Shown here in pieces: positions 1-5,659 of a stretch of DNA of 22,576 nucleotides. Source of the DNA: a virus. The stretch lies in the IMG/VR virus record IMGVR_UViG_3300012363_000023, positions 1-22,576 of that record; one strand, 5' to 3'. Position numbers and translations under genes: made by a program. Positions within the stretch are counted from its first letter, which is position 1. The number at the start of each line of letters is the position of its first letter. The notes beneath the pieces are model-generated. The model was not told the origin of the DNA, ran no database searches, and was given only the letters and a program-made list of their open reading frames with translations.

Positions 1-238
1 GCGGAGAGCGCGGCGTCGAGCGCGGCGTGGAGCGCGGAGGCGAGCGCGGCGGCGAGTGCGGCGTGGAGAGCGGAGAGCGCGGCGTGGCGCGCGGAGGCGA
101 GCGCGGCGGCGAGTACGGCGGCGAGCGCGGAGGCGAGCGCGGCGGCGAGTGCGGCGAGGAGCGTGGCGAGGAGCGCGGCGGCGAGTGCGGCGTGGAGCGC
201 GGAGAGCGCGGCGTCGAGCGCGGCGAGGAGCGCGGCCT
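1..238 (+). repeat. GC-rich degenerate 12-bp tandem repeat
   Basis: The first 238 bases are made of variants of gcgagcgcggcg with gtggagcgc and gaggagcgc interruptions. The period is 12 bases, matching a four-residue protein repeat in frame 1. Almost no T occurs and the composition is far more GC-rich than the rest of the window. The repeat is coding in my reading, and its copy number is likely to be unstable and prone to assembly error. Confidence 0.8.
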
Positions 239-315
239 ATGTTCTCATGTCCGTGAAGCTACTTCAGCTATTGCAAGTTGCGCCAAGGGGTAAAATGAGT
301 AAGGAAACCGCATGA
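1..315 (+). CDS. Ala/Ser tetrapeptide-repeat protein, C-terminal part (left-truncated)
   Basis: Reading frame 1 is open from the first base of the window to the TGA at 313-315, giving 104 visible residues. About the first 78 are built from four-residue units of the type S-A-A-X, where X is W, R, E, S or A. They are followed by a short unique tail, AAYVLMSVKLLQLLQVAP and then GKMSKETA. All three forward frames are open through the GC-rich repeat, but only this frame ends in an ATGA overlap with the next gene (ATG at 312), so I take it as the real one. From memory, phage and bacterial proteins with SAAW/SAAR repeats followed by a short 'kLLeLL' tail exist, and their function is unknown. The repeat would be helical with small residues on one face. 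The start lies outside the window. Confidence 0.55.
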   Translation, partial: AESAASSAAWSAEASAAASAAWRAESAAWRAEASAAASTAASAEASAAASAARSVARSAAASAAWSAESAASSAARSAAYVLMSVKLLQLLQVAPRGKMSKETA

Positions 316-407
316 GCTATCGTCTAGTAGTTGCGGTTTGGGCGGTTTGGCCAATTCTTATAGTTGCATTCTTCGTCTGGTACGCATTTTTTCTGAGGTT
401 AAAATGA
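312..407 (+). CDS. 31-residue single-helix membrane protein
   Basis: The ATG at 312 overlaps the TGA of the upstream repeat protein (ATGA), and this gene's own TGA at 405-407 overlaps the next ATG at 404. The product is 31 residues: a short MSYR start, one hydrophobic stretch from about residue 5 to 28 rich in V, I, W and F, and a basic RLK end. It would span the membrane once with the basic end probably cytoplasmic. The N-terminal half aligns with the next protein (Y/R, L, V.VWA, F..WY), so the two look like tandem paralogues. Small membrane proteins in phages are often holin-, antiholin- or superinfection-related, but nothing here decides between these. Confidence 0.5.
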   Translation: MSYRLVVAVWAVWPILIVAFFVWYAFFLRLK

Positions 408-568
408 GATACTTGTTAACAGTTGTAGTCTGGGCGGCTTTCGTTGCAAGCTTCCTCTTTTGGTATCATCGGCGCCCTCGGCAGAAGACTACTCACTACT
501 GGGCCGATGATATACCAACGGCGAAATTCGAGACTAAATTCCTGGAAGAGTATGAGTCCCGAAAGTAG
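404..568 (+). CDS. 54-residue membrane-anchored basic/acidic protein
   Basis: I start this gene at the ATG at 404, which overlaps the previous stop, rather than at the upstream in-frame ATG at 338, which lies inside the previous gene. The product begins with a hydrophobic helix (about residues 3-20, ending FLFWY), then a basic patch HRRPRQK, then a soluble tail ending in charged KFLEEYESRK. This is a bitopic architecture with a soluble domain of about 33 residues. The helix resembles that of the preceding 31-residue protein. No lipobox cysteine is present, so it is not an obvious o-spanin. It overlaps the recombinase-like gene by 17 bases. Confidence 0.5.
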   Translation: MRYLLTVVVWAAFVASFLFWYHRRPRQKTTHYWADDIPTAKFETKFLEEYESRK

Positions 569-890
569 ATGCTCCCAGTGTGGCCAATGGATGCCTGGAA
601 CGTTAGCGGAACGCGCTAAGATAGCTCTGCAGTTGAAGCGTAGTCGTGGGGAGTACTGTGGCGGCCAGGTGCCATATGGGTCGACACTGTCATTGGACCA
701 TAAGCAGATTCTCCCGAATCCCGTTGAGCAAGTCGTCGTACGAAAAGTCCAAGAATTGGCCCGTGATGGGGTGACATACAGAACGATCGCGGATGTGCTT
801 GAAGTGGACGGTTACACGACTCGCATTGGAAAGAAGTTTCGGCCCGGCCAGATATTCAGGATGGTCCATTCTCCAGCTGTTCTTGGTTGA
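552..890 (+). CDS. Orphan serine-recombinase DNA-binding domain protein
   Basis: The 112-residue product carries the signature of the 'Recombinase' domain that follows the catalytic resolvase domain in large serine recombinases. It reads KRSRGEYCGG, VPYG, L.PNPVEQVVVRKVQELARDGVTYRTIADVL, GYTTRIGKKF and ending GQIFRMV. The catalytic resolvase domain with its nucleophilic serine is absent, and there is no upstream reading frame that could supply it. The N-terminus has a CSQC pair that could help bind a metal, but only three cysteines are present. The start at 552 is chosen because ggaagag precedes it at 544-550 (spacing is tight) and because a longer version would cover the previous gene. A DNA-binding regulator or homing-type remnant is more likely than an active recombinase. 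Confidence 0.65.
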   Translation: MSPESRCSQCGQWMPGTLAERAKIALQLKRSRGEYCGGQVPYGSTLSLDHKQILPNPVEQVVVRKVQELARDGVTYRTIADVLEVDGYTTRIGKKFRPGQIFRMVHSPAVLG

Positions 891-915
891 GGCGTAACGC
901 GTCTAAATAGGGAGG

Positions 916-1599
916 ATGCTAGAACTCCCATTAAGCCTGCTGCGTTCGCTTCCATCATTAGTTCTTTCTGTAACGTCAGGAAGCGCGCTCTCCATACCTT
1001 CTGGGAGTTGGTTGGCGCTTGATGGCTCTGCGGCCGGAGTGACCCCAACGCGTGGGATCCGATATAGCCCATCAGCAATCAATTTTGCTACTTCTGGAGG
1101 CATTGGGATATTGGTGCAGGACGGAGCGCCAACATTCGTAGTCAATGGACAGTCGCGGCTAGGTAATGATCAAACTAATTTTTTGACCGTCTCAGGGTCA
1201 GCAACTACACCTTCGATTGTGGCTGGCGGAGGTGGGGCTAGTATTGGGATTGCGTTAACTCCAGTTGGCACGGGCACGGTTCAGCCGAGTTCTCCGATCG
1301 ATTGGAAGACTCCTGGCCAGTATACTGACAATTCAGGAACGCCAGGCAACACTACTATCAGCAAGGTCACGGGTCGCGCAGCAATCGCATCAGGTGCCTC
1401 TGCGTGCGTGGTTACTAACACTTTGGTTTCTGCCACCTCTATCGTTTTTGCGTTCTGTGAAACTATCGGCGTTGGTGTTGCTGATCTTGTGTGTGTTCCT
1501 GGGGCGGGATCGTTCACGGTCACATCTGTCAGTGCGACTGGTGTGGCAACGGTTACGACCGGAAACCTTAAATTTTCGTTCATCATCTTCAACGTGTAG
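916..1599 (+). CDS. Phage appendage (tail-fibre-like) protein
   Basis: The 227-residue product is rich in G, S, T and V, with short beta repeats such as GGGGASIGIALTPVGTGTVQP. It ends in a domain with GRAAIASGASACVVTN.LVSATSIVFA, VPGAGSFTVTSVSA and KFSFIIFN. From memory, this C-terminal pattern (IA.GA..vtVtNslVtatS, vpaaGSFtvt, KfsFvv.N) is very common at the ends of phage tail fibres and related virion appendages. The protein is probably a trimeric receptor-binding or appendage subunit. The GGGAGG Shine-Dalgarno at 910-915 touches the ATG directly, which is unusually close. A CTA or other downstream start is not convincing, so the exact start is uncertain. It sits upstream of the packaging genes, away from the other fibre genes. 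Confidence 0.6.
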   Translation: MLELPLSLLRSLPSLVLSVTSGSALSIPSGSWLALDGSAAGVTPTRGIRYSPSAINFATSGGIGILVQDGAPTFVVNGQSRLGNDQTNFLTVSGSATTPSIVAGGGGASIGIALTPVGTGTVQPSSPIDWKTPGQYTDNSGTPGNTTISKVTGRAAIASGASACVVTNTLVSATSIVFAFCETIGVGVADLVCVPGAGSFTVTSVSATGVATVTTGNLKFSFIIFNV

Positions 1600-1635
1600 G
1601 AGCTACTGACGAGCTTAGATTAGTTAGTTGTAGTA

Positions 1636-1980
1636 GTGGAATTGACGTTTTTCCCTGATGGAGTTTTAGTGTCCTATACTGCTGATGATACGTTGACGGC
1701 AAATCTGACTTTTGCGGGTCGGATTCGCATGGCGTCTGTTCGAGCGGCAGAACAGATTCTTGCCGAGACACCTAATCCGAAGGCGAATGTAGAGCGGAAA
1801 CGACAAGCGTTGGCGGTCTCAGTCATTCAGAATCCAACAATGAATCTCAACAGTTTTGTTCATGCCACCCTTGAATACGCTGGCATTTCAAGTTTAACGA
1901 GCACCAGCCTTGACTCTGACATCGACACGGCGATTTCTGCAATATGGAATGATGTAGCGGGCGTAGTTTTTGGCGACTAA
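1636..1980 (+). CDS. Hypothetical phage protein, 114 aa
   Basis: The product starts at a GTG with no clear Shine-Dalgarno, after an in-frame stop at 1621-1623. The N-terminal 30 residues look like beta strands (FPDGVLVSYTADDTLTANLTFAG). The remainder is helical: RIRMASVRAAEQILAE, then KANVERKRQALAVSVIQNP. It ends with an acidic DSDIDTAISAIWNDVAG segment. The helical part resembles small phage virion-cluster proteins that share RIR.A...Aa..il.E and 'R..lA..v...P' patterns, whose role is not known to me. There are no membrane segments or cysteines. A later start at the Met in RIRM would remove the beta part. Confidence 0.55.
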   Translation: MELTFFPDGVLVSYTADDTLTANLTFAGRIRMASVRAAEQILAETPNPKANVERKRQALAVSVIQNPTMNLNSFVHATLEYAGISSLTSTSLDSDIDTAISAIWNDVAGVVFGD

Positions 1981-1992
1981 CCGGAGCGAGCA

Positions 1993-2250
1993 ATGACAGA
2001 AGGAAGTAATGGAACAATGCAATCCAAGTTCGATCAGTTGATGGCGAGATTCGCTCAAGCGTGCGTCAAACTTGGAGAACTCGAGTATCACTACCTGGAA
2101 GTTCTGCCACGACACCGAAAGGAGCTTTTGAAGGAGATGAATGAACTCCAGAAACAGGCGAATAGATGCAAGCTTACGACTCAGGCAAAGGCGGGTGGAG
2201 TTTTGGATCCTGTCGAAGCCGAAACAAAGCCCGCCGAGACGTCCGAATAG
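1993..2250 (+). CDS. Hypothetical coiled-coil protein, 85 aa
   Basis: GGAG at 1983-1986 lies six bases before the ATG, giving a good ribosome binding site. The product is helical through most of its length: KFDQLMARFAQACVKLGELEYHYLEVLP, then HRKELLKEMNELQKQANR. Heptad-like spacing of L and A suggests a coiled coil of about residues 12-58, followed by a flexible tail ending KPAETSE. No catalytic or metal motif is visible. It is co-oriented with and close to the neighbouring small genes. I do not recognise the family. Confidence 0.5.
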   Translation: MTEGSNGTMQSKFDQLMARFAQACVKLGELEYHYLEVLPRHRKELLKEMNELQKQANRCKLTTQAKAGGVLDPVEAETKPAETSE

Positions 2251-2270
2251 TCTTAAGAGAGATTCAGGCA

Positions 2271-2582
2271 ATGCGGAAAGGGAAGCAGCGTCGGTTGAAG
2301 AGCATGGAGAATATTCGAGCTCTTCTGGCTGACACGATTCGTGCGCTTGAAGAGACATCAGCGTTATCTGATCCTGAAACTGCGAAGTTGGTGATTAATG
2401 GTGCAAGAGTTCTAGGCGAACTTGTTCGAGGTGCGAAGATCGAGGATCGACTGGACAAGGTCGAACAGATGCTAGCAAATGCGACTGCACCACAAACGGA
2501 CAGCGGTCCAGACTTTTTTAAACTGAGTGAGAGCGCTGCAGTCATTCCCGTGATTAGTCCTCCTGTAGGCGAGGTATTGTAA
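2271..2582 (+). CDS. Hypothetical small helical protein upstream of GNAT-like gene
   Basis: I start at the ATG at 2271, preceded by aagagaga at 2254-2261, rather than at the more upstream in-frame ATG at 2166, which lies inside the previous gene. The 103-residue product has a basic N-terminus (MRKGKQRRLK). A helical region follows (MENIRALLADTIRALEE, then KLVINGARVLGELVRGAKIEDRLDKVEQML) and then a disordered Pro/Ser-rich end. The basic start and helical body would suit a nucleic-acid-binding or small-terminase-like role, but no helix-turn-helix is clear. Its TAA shares one base with the ATG of the next gene. Confidence 0.5.
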   Translation: MRKGKQRRLKSMENIRALLADTIRALEETSALSDPETAKLVINGARVLGELVRGAKIEDRLDKVEQMLANATAPQTDSGPDFFKLSESAAVIPVISPPVGEVL

Positions 2583-3031
2583 TGGAAGCAAACCTCTGTC
2601 GACCGCCGACATTCACTGCGATAGAGCCATTCGTTCACGAGACATTAGTTCGACCTGCAACCAACCAGGATTGGCCATTCATTACATCGTCTTGGTTGAA
2701 GTCATATCGTCACTCCCAGTTTGCGAACCATGTCCCCCCAGCAATTTACTTCAAACAGCACCACACGATCATTGATCGGATCATGGCACGTGGTGGTCAA
2801 TGTACAATCCTAGCGATGCAGGATAATCCGGATGTGGTCTTAGGCTTCATTTGCACCGAAGATCACGTACTGCATTACTTGTATATCAAGCTTTCGTTCC
2901 GTCGGATCCATCTAGGAACCAAACTCCTTCAATTCCACGACATCCAAGTTGTAACGCATCTGACCAAGGCCGGGTCGGCTTTCAAAGCGTCCAAACTACC
3001 ACAAGCTGTATATAATCCTTATTGTGTGTGA
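2582..3031 (+). CDS. GNAT-fold acetyltransferase-like phage protein
   Basis: The 149-residue product matches the phage GNAT-like family often found beside terminase genes. It has TNQDWPFITSSWLKSYRHS at 27-45, then a strand with VLGFICTE, then HYLYIKLSFRR leading into the cofactor loop at about 107-113. In active GNATs this loop carries R/Q-x-x-G-x-G/A. Here it reads RRIHLGT, with the first glycine replaced by histidine, so acetyl-CoA binding may be weak or lost. The C-terminal part is short and ends ...VYNPYCV. The start overlaps the preceding stop by one base, consistent with coupled translation. The substrate is unknown. Confidence 0.6.
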   Translation: MEANLCRPPTFTAIEPFVHETLVRPATNQDWPFITSSWLKSYRHSQFANHVPPAIYFKQHHTIIDRIMARGGQCTILAMQDNPDVVLGFICTEDHVLHYLYIKLSFRRIHLGTKLLQFHDIQVVTHLTKAGSAFKASKLPQAVYNPYCV

Positions 3032-3062
3032 TCCCTTTTGGAACTGACTTATTCACAAAAGT

Positions 3063-3077
3063 TTTAACTGAGTTAAA
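3063..3077. promoter_or_regulatory. 15-bp palindrome (TTTAACT-G-AGTTAAA)
   Basis: A perfect 7-bp inverted repeat around a central G lies in the 61-base gap before the 3093 gene, 16 bases from the ATG. It could be an operator for a DNA-binding protein, or a short RNA hairpin is possible in principle, although a one-base loop makes that unlikely. Its right arm is also the start of a leader motif shared with the 7788 gene. Confidence 0.3.
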
Positions 3078-3092
3078 GTAAGAGAGGACAGA
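3071..3092 (+). promoter_or_regulatory. Shared leader/RBS element, copy 1
   Basis: The 22 bases before the ATG at 3093 match 19 of 22 positions of the leader at 7761-7782. The common part is AGTTAAAGYAAGAGAGGA. It contains a strong purine-rich Shine-Dalgarno (AGAGAGGA) four bases from the start codon. Its conservation beyond the ribosome binding site suggests a shared expression signal. Confidence 0.45.
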
Positions 3093-3518
3093 ATGGCAAA
3101 GACACAAGATGAGCAGTTTGCAGCTGAAGAGGCCGCTAAGCGGTACATTGCATCAAAGACTACTGGTTTGACTGTTGATACGAGCGATGCACCTAGATCA
3201 ATATCAACAGCAGTATTCCAAATTCCAGAACTTCATAAATCTTGTGCGGTGCCGGGGGGGATTCATCCACTGTCTAAAGTTTTAGACATGCCTAGTTTCG
3301 GTCGTAGAGTTTCCAGTTGTACTCTAGCGCACGCTGTCTCAATTCGAGGTACAGAGACACGGACTGTGTCTTCAATGAAATTGGATTTCAAAGCTTGTGG
3401 CCTGATGATCACTGAATGTGACCGGGGTCTTGAGATCTCTTATACCGGAACAGATACCACGCGGTACACGTTCACCACTCCATGGGCAAACGTTGTCCAA
3501 TTTTCCTATGAAAAATGA
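3093..3518 (+). CDS. Hypothetical protein coupled to terminase gene, 141 aa
   Basis: The product begins with a helical charged segment (DEQFAAEEAAKRYIASKTTG) and then a Pro-containing middle with IPELHKSCAVPGGIHPLSKVLDMP. It ends in a beta-rich domain, MKLDFKACGLMITECDRGLEISY...YTFTTPWANVVQFSYE. The last part resembles short phage proteins with a '...iPwsnV..f.y' ending, of unknown role. Position alone (stop overlapping the terminase start as ATGA) would suggest a small terminase subunit, but no helix-turn-helix or typical small-terminase pattern is visible, so I leave it unassigned. The start is well supported by the AGAGAGGA leader. Confidence 0.55.
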   Translation: MAKTQDEQFAAEEAAKRYIASKTTGLTVDTSDAPRSISTAVFQIPELHKSCAVPGGIHPLSKVLDMPSFGRRVSSCTLAHAVSIRGTETRTVSSMKLDFKACGLMITECDRGLEISYTGTDTTRYTFTTPWANVVQFSYEK

Positions 3519-5074
3519 GCAGTTTAGCCACCCGACTTAAGCATCTTGAGGAGCAACTCCGGAATCTCAAGCCACGTTCGTCGAAAGATCGACCGCTAGA
3601 GTTTCCGTTCCCTCAGCGACGTGCGTGGATGGACGATCCTAGCTCCCGAAAAGGATTGTTTTGCACTCGACGAGCCGCAAAGTCGTTGACCTTCGCTCGA
3701 TATATGTGTGAGACCAATCTAAGGTATCCTGAGAGTGTATGCCTGTATATCGCCTTGACTGGAGACTCAGCTGAGAAGATCCTCTGGCACGCGTTGAAGA
3801 AGATTAATCGGGAATACAGGTTAGGAGCAAAGTTCAATGAGACGGATCGGTCGGCTACTTTTGCTAATGGCAGTGTTTCTTATCTTCTGGGTGTGGATCA
3901 AGACGAAGGTCAGAAAGACAAATTGTATGGAATGAAGTTGAAGCTTGTCGGGATTGATGAGGCCCCGCTTTGGAAAACGGATATCCGTCGGTTTATTAAT
4001 GATACCCTGGACCCTGCTACCTTGGATGATCGTGGGACCATCTGTCTGATGGGAGTGGCTAATCCATATGTCAAGCGTGGGCTGTTCTACGACCTCACTA
4101 AGAATTTTGACGCCAGCAAGCCGTTCGTAACCAAGGTTCGCGATCCAGATCAGGTCAACCCTACCGGCAACTGGTCCTTCCACGGTTGGCCCGGAACGGT
4201 GAATCCGTACATCGCCAAAGAGTTTCAGGAGAAAGTGGATTCTCTGATCAAGGAGAACGGTCCGGAGTTCAAGCAAGTTCCTTTCTTTGTTTGCAACTAT
4301 TTGGGTCGTTGGGCGATCGATCTCACGAAACTTGTTTACAAGTATAGTGACACGAATGCGTGGGATGGAGAGTTGCCGAGCTATCCACAAGGCAACTGGA
4401 GTCATACGTTAGGAGTGGACCTAGGTTTCACCAACCCCTCGGCTTTCACAGTGACTGCATTTCATGACAATGATCCAGCGATGTACATCCGTCGATCGTT
4501 TCAGCAACCGGGTCTTGATTTCACCGGTGTAGCACAGACGATCCATGCTTTGCAGATACAGTACGACGAGCAAATGCGAATCGTGATTGACGGCGCTAAC
4601 AAGCAGGGTGTTGCAGAGATGTGCAATCGTTTGATTCTGCCACTTGAGCTTGCAGACAAACGGGGCAAAGAAGAGTTCATCGGCTTGATGAATGCCGACT
4701 TTACAACCGGAAAGATCCAGGTCGATACTGAGAACTGTGATCCCTTACTAGAGGAATACTCTAGTTTGACTTGGCGCGAGATTGAACGTGCCGGAATGGT
4801 TACGCGTCGAGTAGAACATGGTCCTAATCACTGTGCGGACTCGGCCTTGTATGCTTGGCGTGCGAATTATTCTTACCTCTTTGATTCCATGGAAGAATTT
4901 GCACCTAGACCGGGCTTTGCTCGAGCTCAGGGGAAGTTGGTTCAGGATGAACGATTGGATGACTTACTAGAGCGGAATCAACGGGAGCATGATGATTTGG
5001 AACCATCCGACCAAGTCTCTATCGTGATCGAGCGGTTGAATTGGCTAGCTGGCCGCGGTATGCGTCAAATCTAG
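3515..5074 (+). CDS. terL: Terminase large subunit (ATPase-nuclease)
   Basis: The 519-residue product has both domains of a large terminase, the motor that packages phage DNA and cuts it at the portal. The ATPase part has a Walker A variant RRAAKS at 52-57, Walker B KLVGIDEA with D148 and E149, and a coupling motif CLMGVANP at 177-184. The RNase H-like nuclease part has D302 in LGVDLGFTNP, D359 in RIVIDGAN and D442 in NHCADSALYAWR. The P-loop lacks the usual glycine before lysine (RRAAKS rather than RRxGKS). The size is typical of the family. The start overlaps the upstream stop by four bases, so translation is probably coupled. A zinc-ribbon protein and the portal follow. Confidence 0.93.
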   Translation: MSSLATRLKHLEEQLRNLKPRSSKDRPLEFPFPQRRAWMDDPSSRKGLFCTRRAAKSLTFARYMCETNLRYPESVCLYIALTGDSAEKILWHALKKINREYRLGAKFNETDRSATFANGSVSYLLGVDQDEGQKDKLYGMKLKLVGIDEAPLWKTDIRRFINDTLDPATLDDRGTICLMGVANPYVKRGLFYDLTKNFDASKPFVTKVRDPDQVNPTGNWSFHGWPGTVNPYIAKEFQEKVDSLIKENGPEFKQVPFFVCNYLGRWAIDLTKLVYKYSDTNAWDGELPSYPQGNWSHTLGVDLGFTNPSAFTVTAFHDNDPAMYIRRSFQQPGLDFTGVAQTIHALQIQYDEQMRIVIDGANKQGVAEMCNRLILPLELADKRGKEEFIGLMNADFTTGKIQVDTENCDPLLEEYSSLTWREIERAGMVTRRVEHGPNHCADSALYAWRANYSYLFDSMEEFAPRPGFARAQGKLVQDERLDDLLERNQREHDDLEPSDQVSIVIERLNWLAGRGMRQI

Positions 5075-5084
5075 GAAGGATTCC

Positions 5085-5456
5085 ATGTCTATCTATGACG
5101 ACCAAACCATCGAAAAGAATGTCGCGGAACACAACGAAATCTACAAGTCTGGAGTGACTCCTACGCGGAAAGATATTCGATGGACAAGCACGGAAAGACG
5201 ACAGAGAGACAAGGATATGAAGCAGTTTTGTAAGAGCAGCGGCGAGTCCGGGATCGACCCTTACTTCGTAGTCAATGATGCATATCGGGAAGGGTGGGAA
5301 CGGATCTTTGGAAGAGCTCAAGATGAGGACGGTCTTTCTGTGTGGTTGCCAGAACCAATTAATGTAGATGAACAGCATGTATGTAAGCATGTTTGGAACG
5401 GCGGTCCGTATTGCTCTAAGTGTGGTCTAATCCAGTTTGACCGAGTAGGACGATGA
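5085..5456 (+). CDS. Small protein with C-terminal zinc-ribbon-like motif
   Basis: GGAAGGA at 5074-5080 gives a clear ribosome binding site. The 123-residue product is charged and mostly helical at the front (TIEKNVAEHNEIYKSG, TERRQRDKDMKQFC). It ends with VCKHVWNGGPYCSKCGLI, where C100, H102, C110 and C113 could bind one zinc ion. The gene lies between terminase and portal, and its stop overlaps the next start (ATGA), so it is probably made with the packaging genes. I do not recognise a named family, and a DNA- or protein-contacting role is an inference from the ribbon alone. Confidence 0.6.
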   Translation: MSIYDDQTIEKNVAEHNEIYKSGVTPTRKDIRWTSTERRQRDKDMKQFCKSSGESGIDPYFVVNDAYREGWERIFGRAQDEDGLSVWLPEPINVDEQHVCKHVWNGGPYCSKCGLIQFDRVGR

Positions 5457-5656
5457 CACCAGATGAGATCAAATCTCTGTTTGCAATGATGCGGGAGTTC
5501 AAGGTGTATCGTTTCAAGAACAGCGACATCGACATATCAATGGAAATGGATGCTCCTATTGGTGCATCAATTCCACCGATCGACTTGAAAGATGCAAAGT
5601 ATTGGTCTGTTGATCAACCGCCCGTGGATGATGAGATCCTTCCAACTACGACTTAA
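5453..5656 (+). CDS. Small acidic protein upstream of portal, 67 aa
   Basis: The gene begins in an ATGA overlap with the zinc-ribbon gene and ends three bases before the portal ATG. The product starts with IKSLFAMMREFKVYRFKNSDIDISM, a helix followed by a strand. It continues into an acidic proline-rich tail that ends in three threonines. Short proteins with 'ikeLFaMMrEf.v..fk..d..i' placed just before the portal occur in related phages, as far as I recall, and have no known function. Confidence 0.6.
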   Translation: MTPDEIKSLFAMMREFKVYRFKNSDIDISMEMDAPIGASIPPIDLKDAKYWSVDQPPVDDEILPTTT

Positions 5657-5659
5657 TCA

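Noticed and set aside
27-293. Gly/Arg/Glu-rich reading frames (27-293 and 56-256) across the left repeat
   Set aside because: They are alternative frames of a GC-rich 12-bp repeat. Only frame 1 joins the next gene by an ATGA overlap and runs in from the left edge.
338-403. Longer N-terminus (start 338) for the 404-568 protein
   Set aside because: It would overlap the whole coding part of the 31-residue gene. The start at 404 overlaps the stop cleanly and gives a helix right at the N-terminus.
812-1145. Reverse-strand frames opposite 812-1145 and many others through the window
   Set aside because: They lie opposite well-supported + strand genes, have shadow-type composition and no ribosome binding sites or family resemblance.
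3011-3016. TATAAT as a confirmed promoter
   Set aside because: There is no recognisable -35 at 16-18 bases and the extended -10 spacing is off. It is kept only as a hint in the leader finding.
3035-3061. CTTTTG...CAAAAG inverted repeat as a terminator
   Set aside because: The stem is six AT-rich pairs with a 15-base loop and only a short T-run after it, too weak to call.
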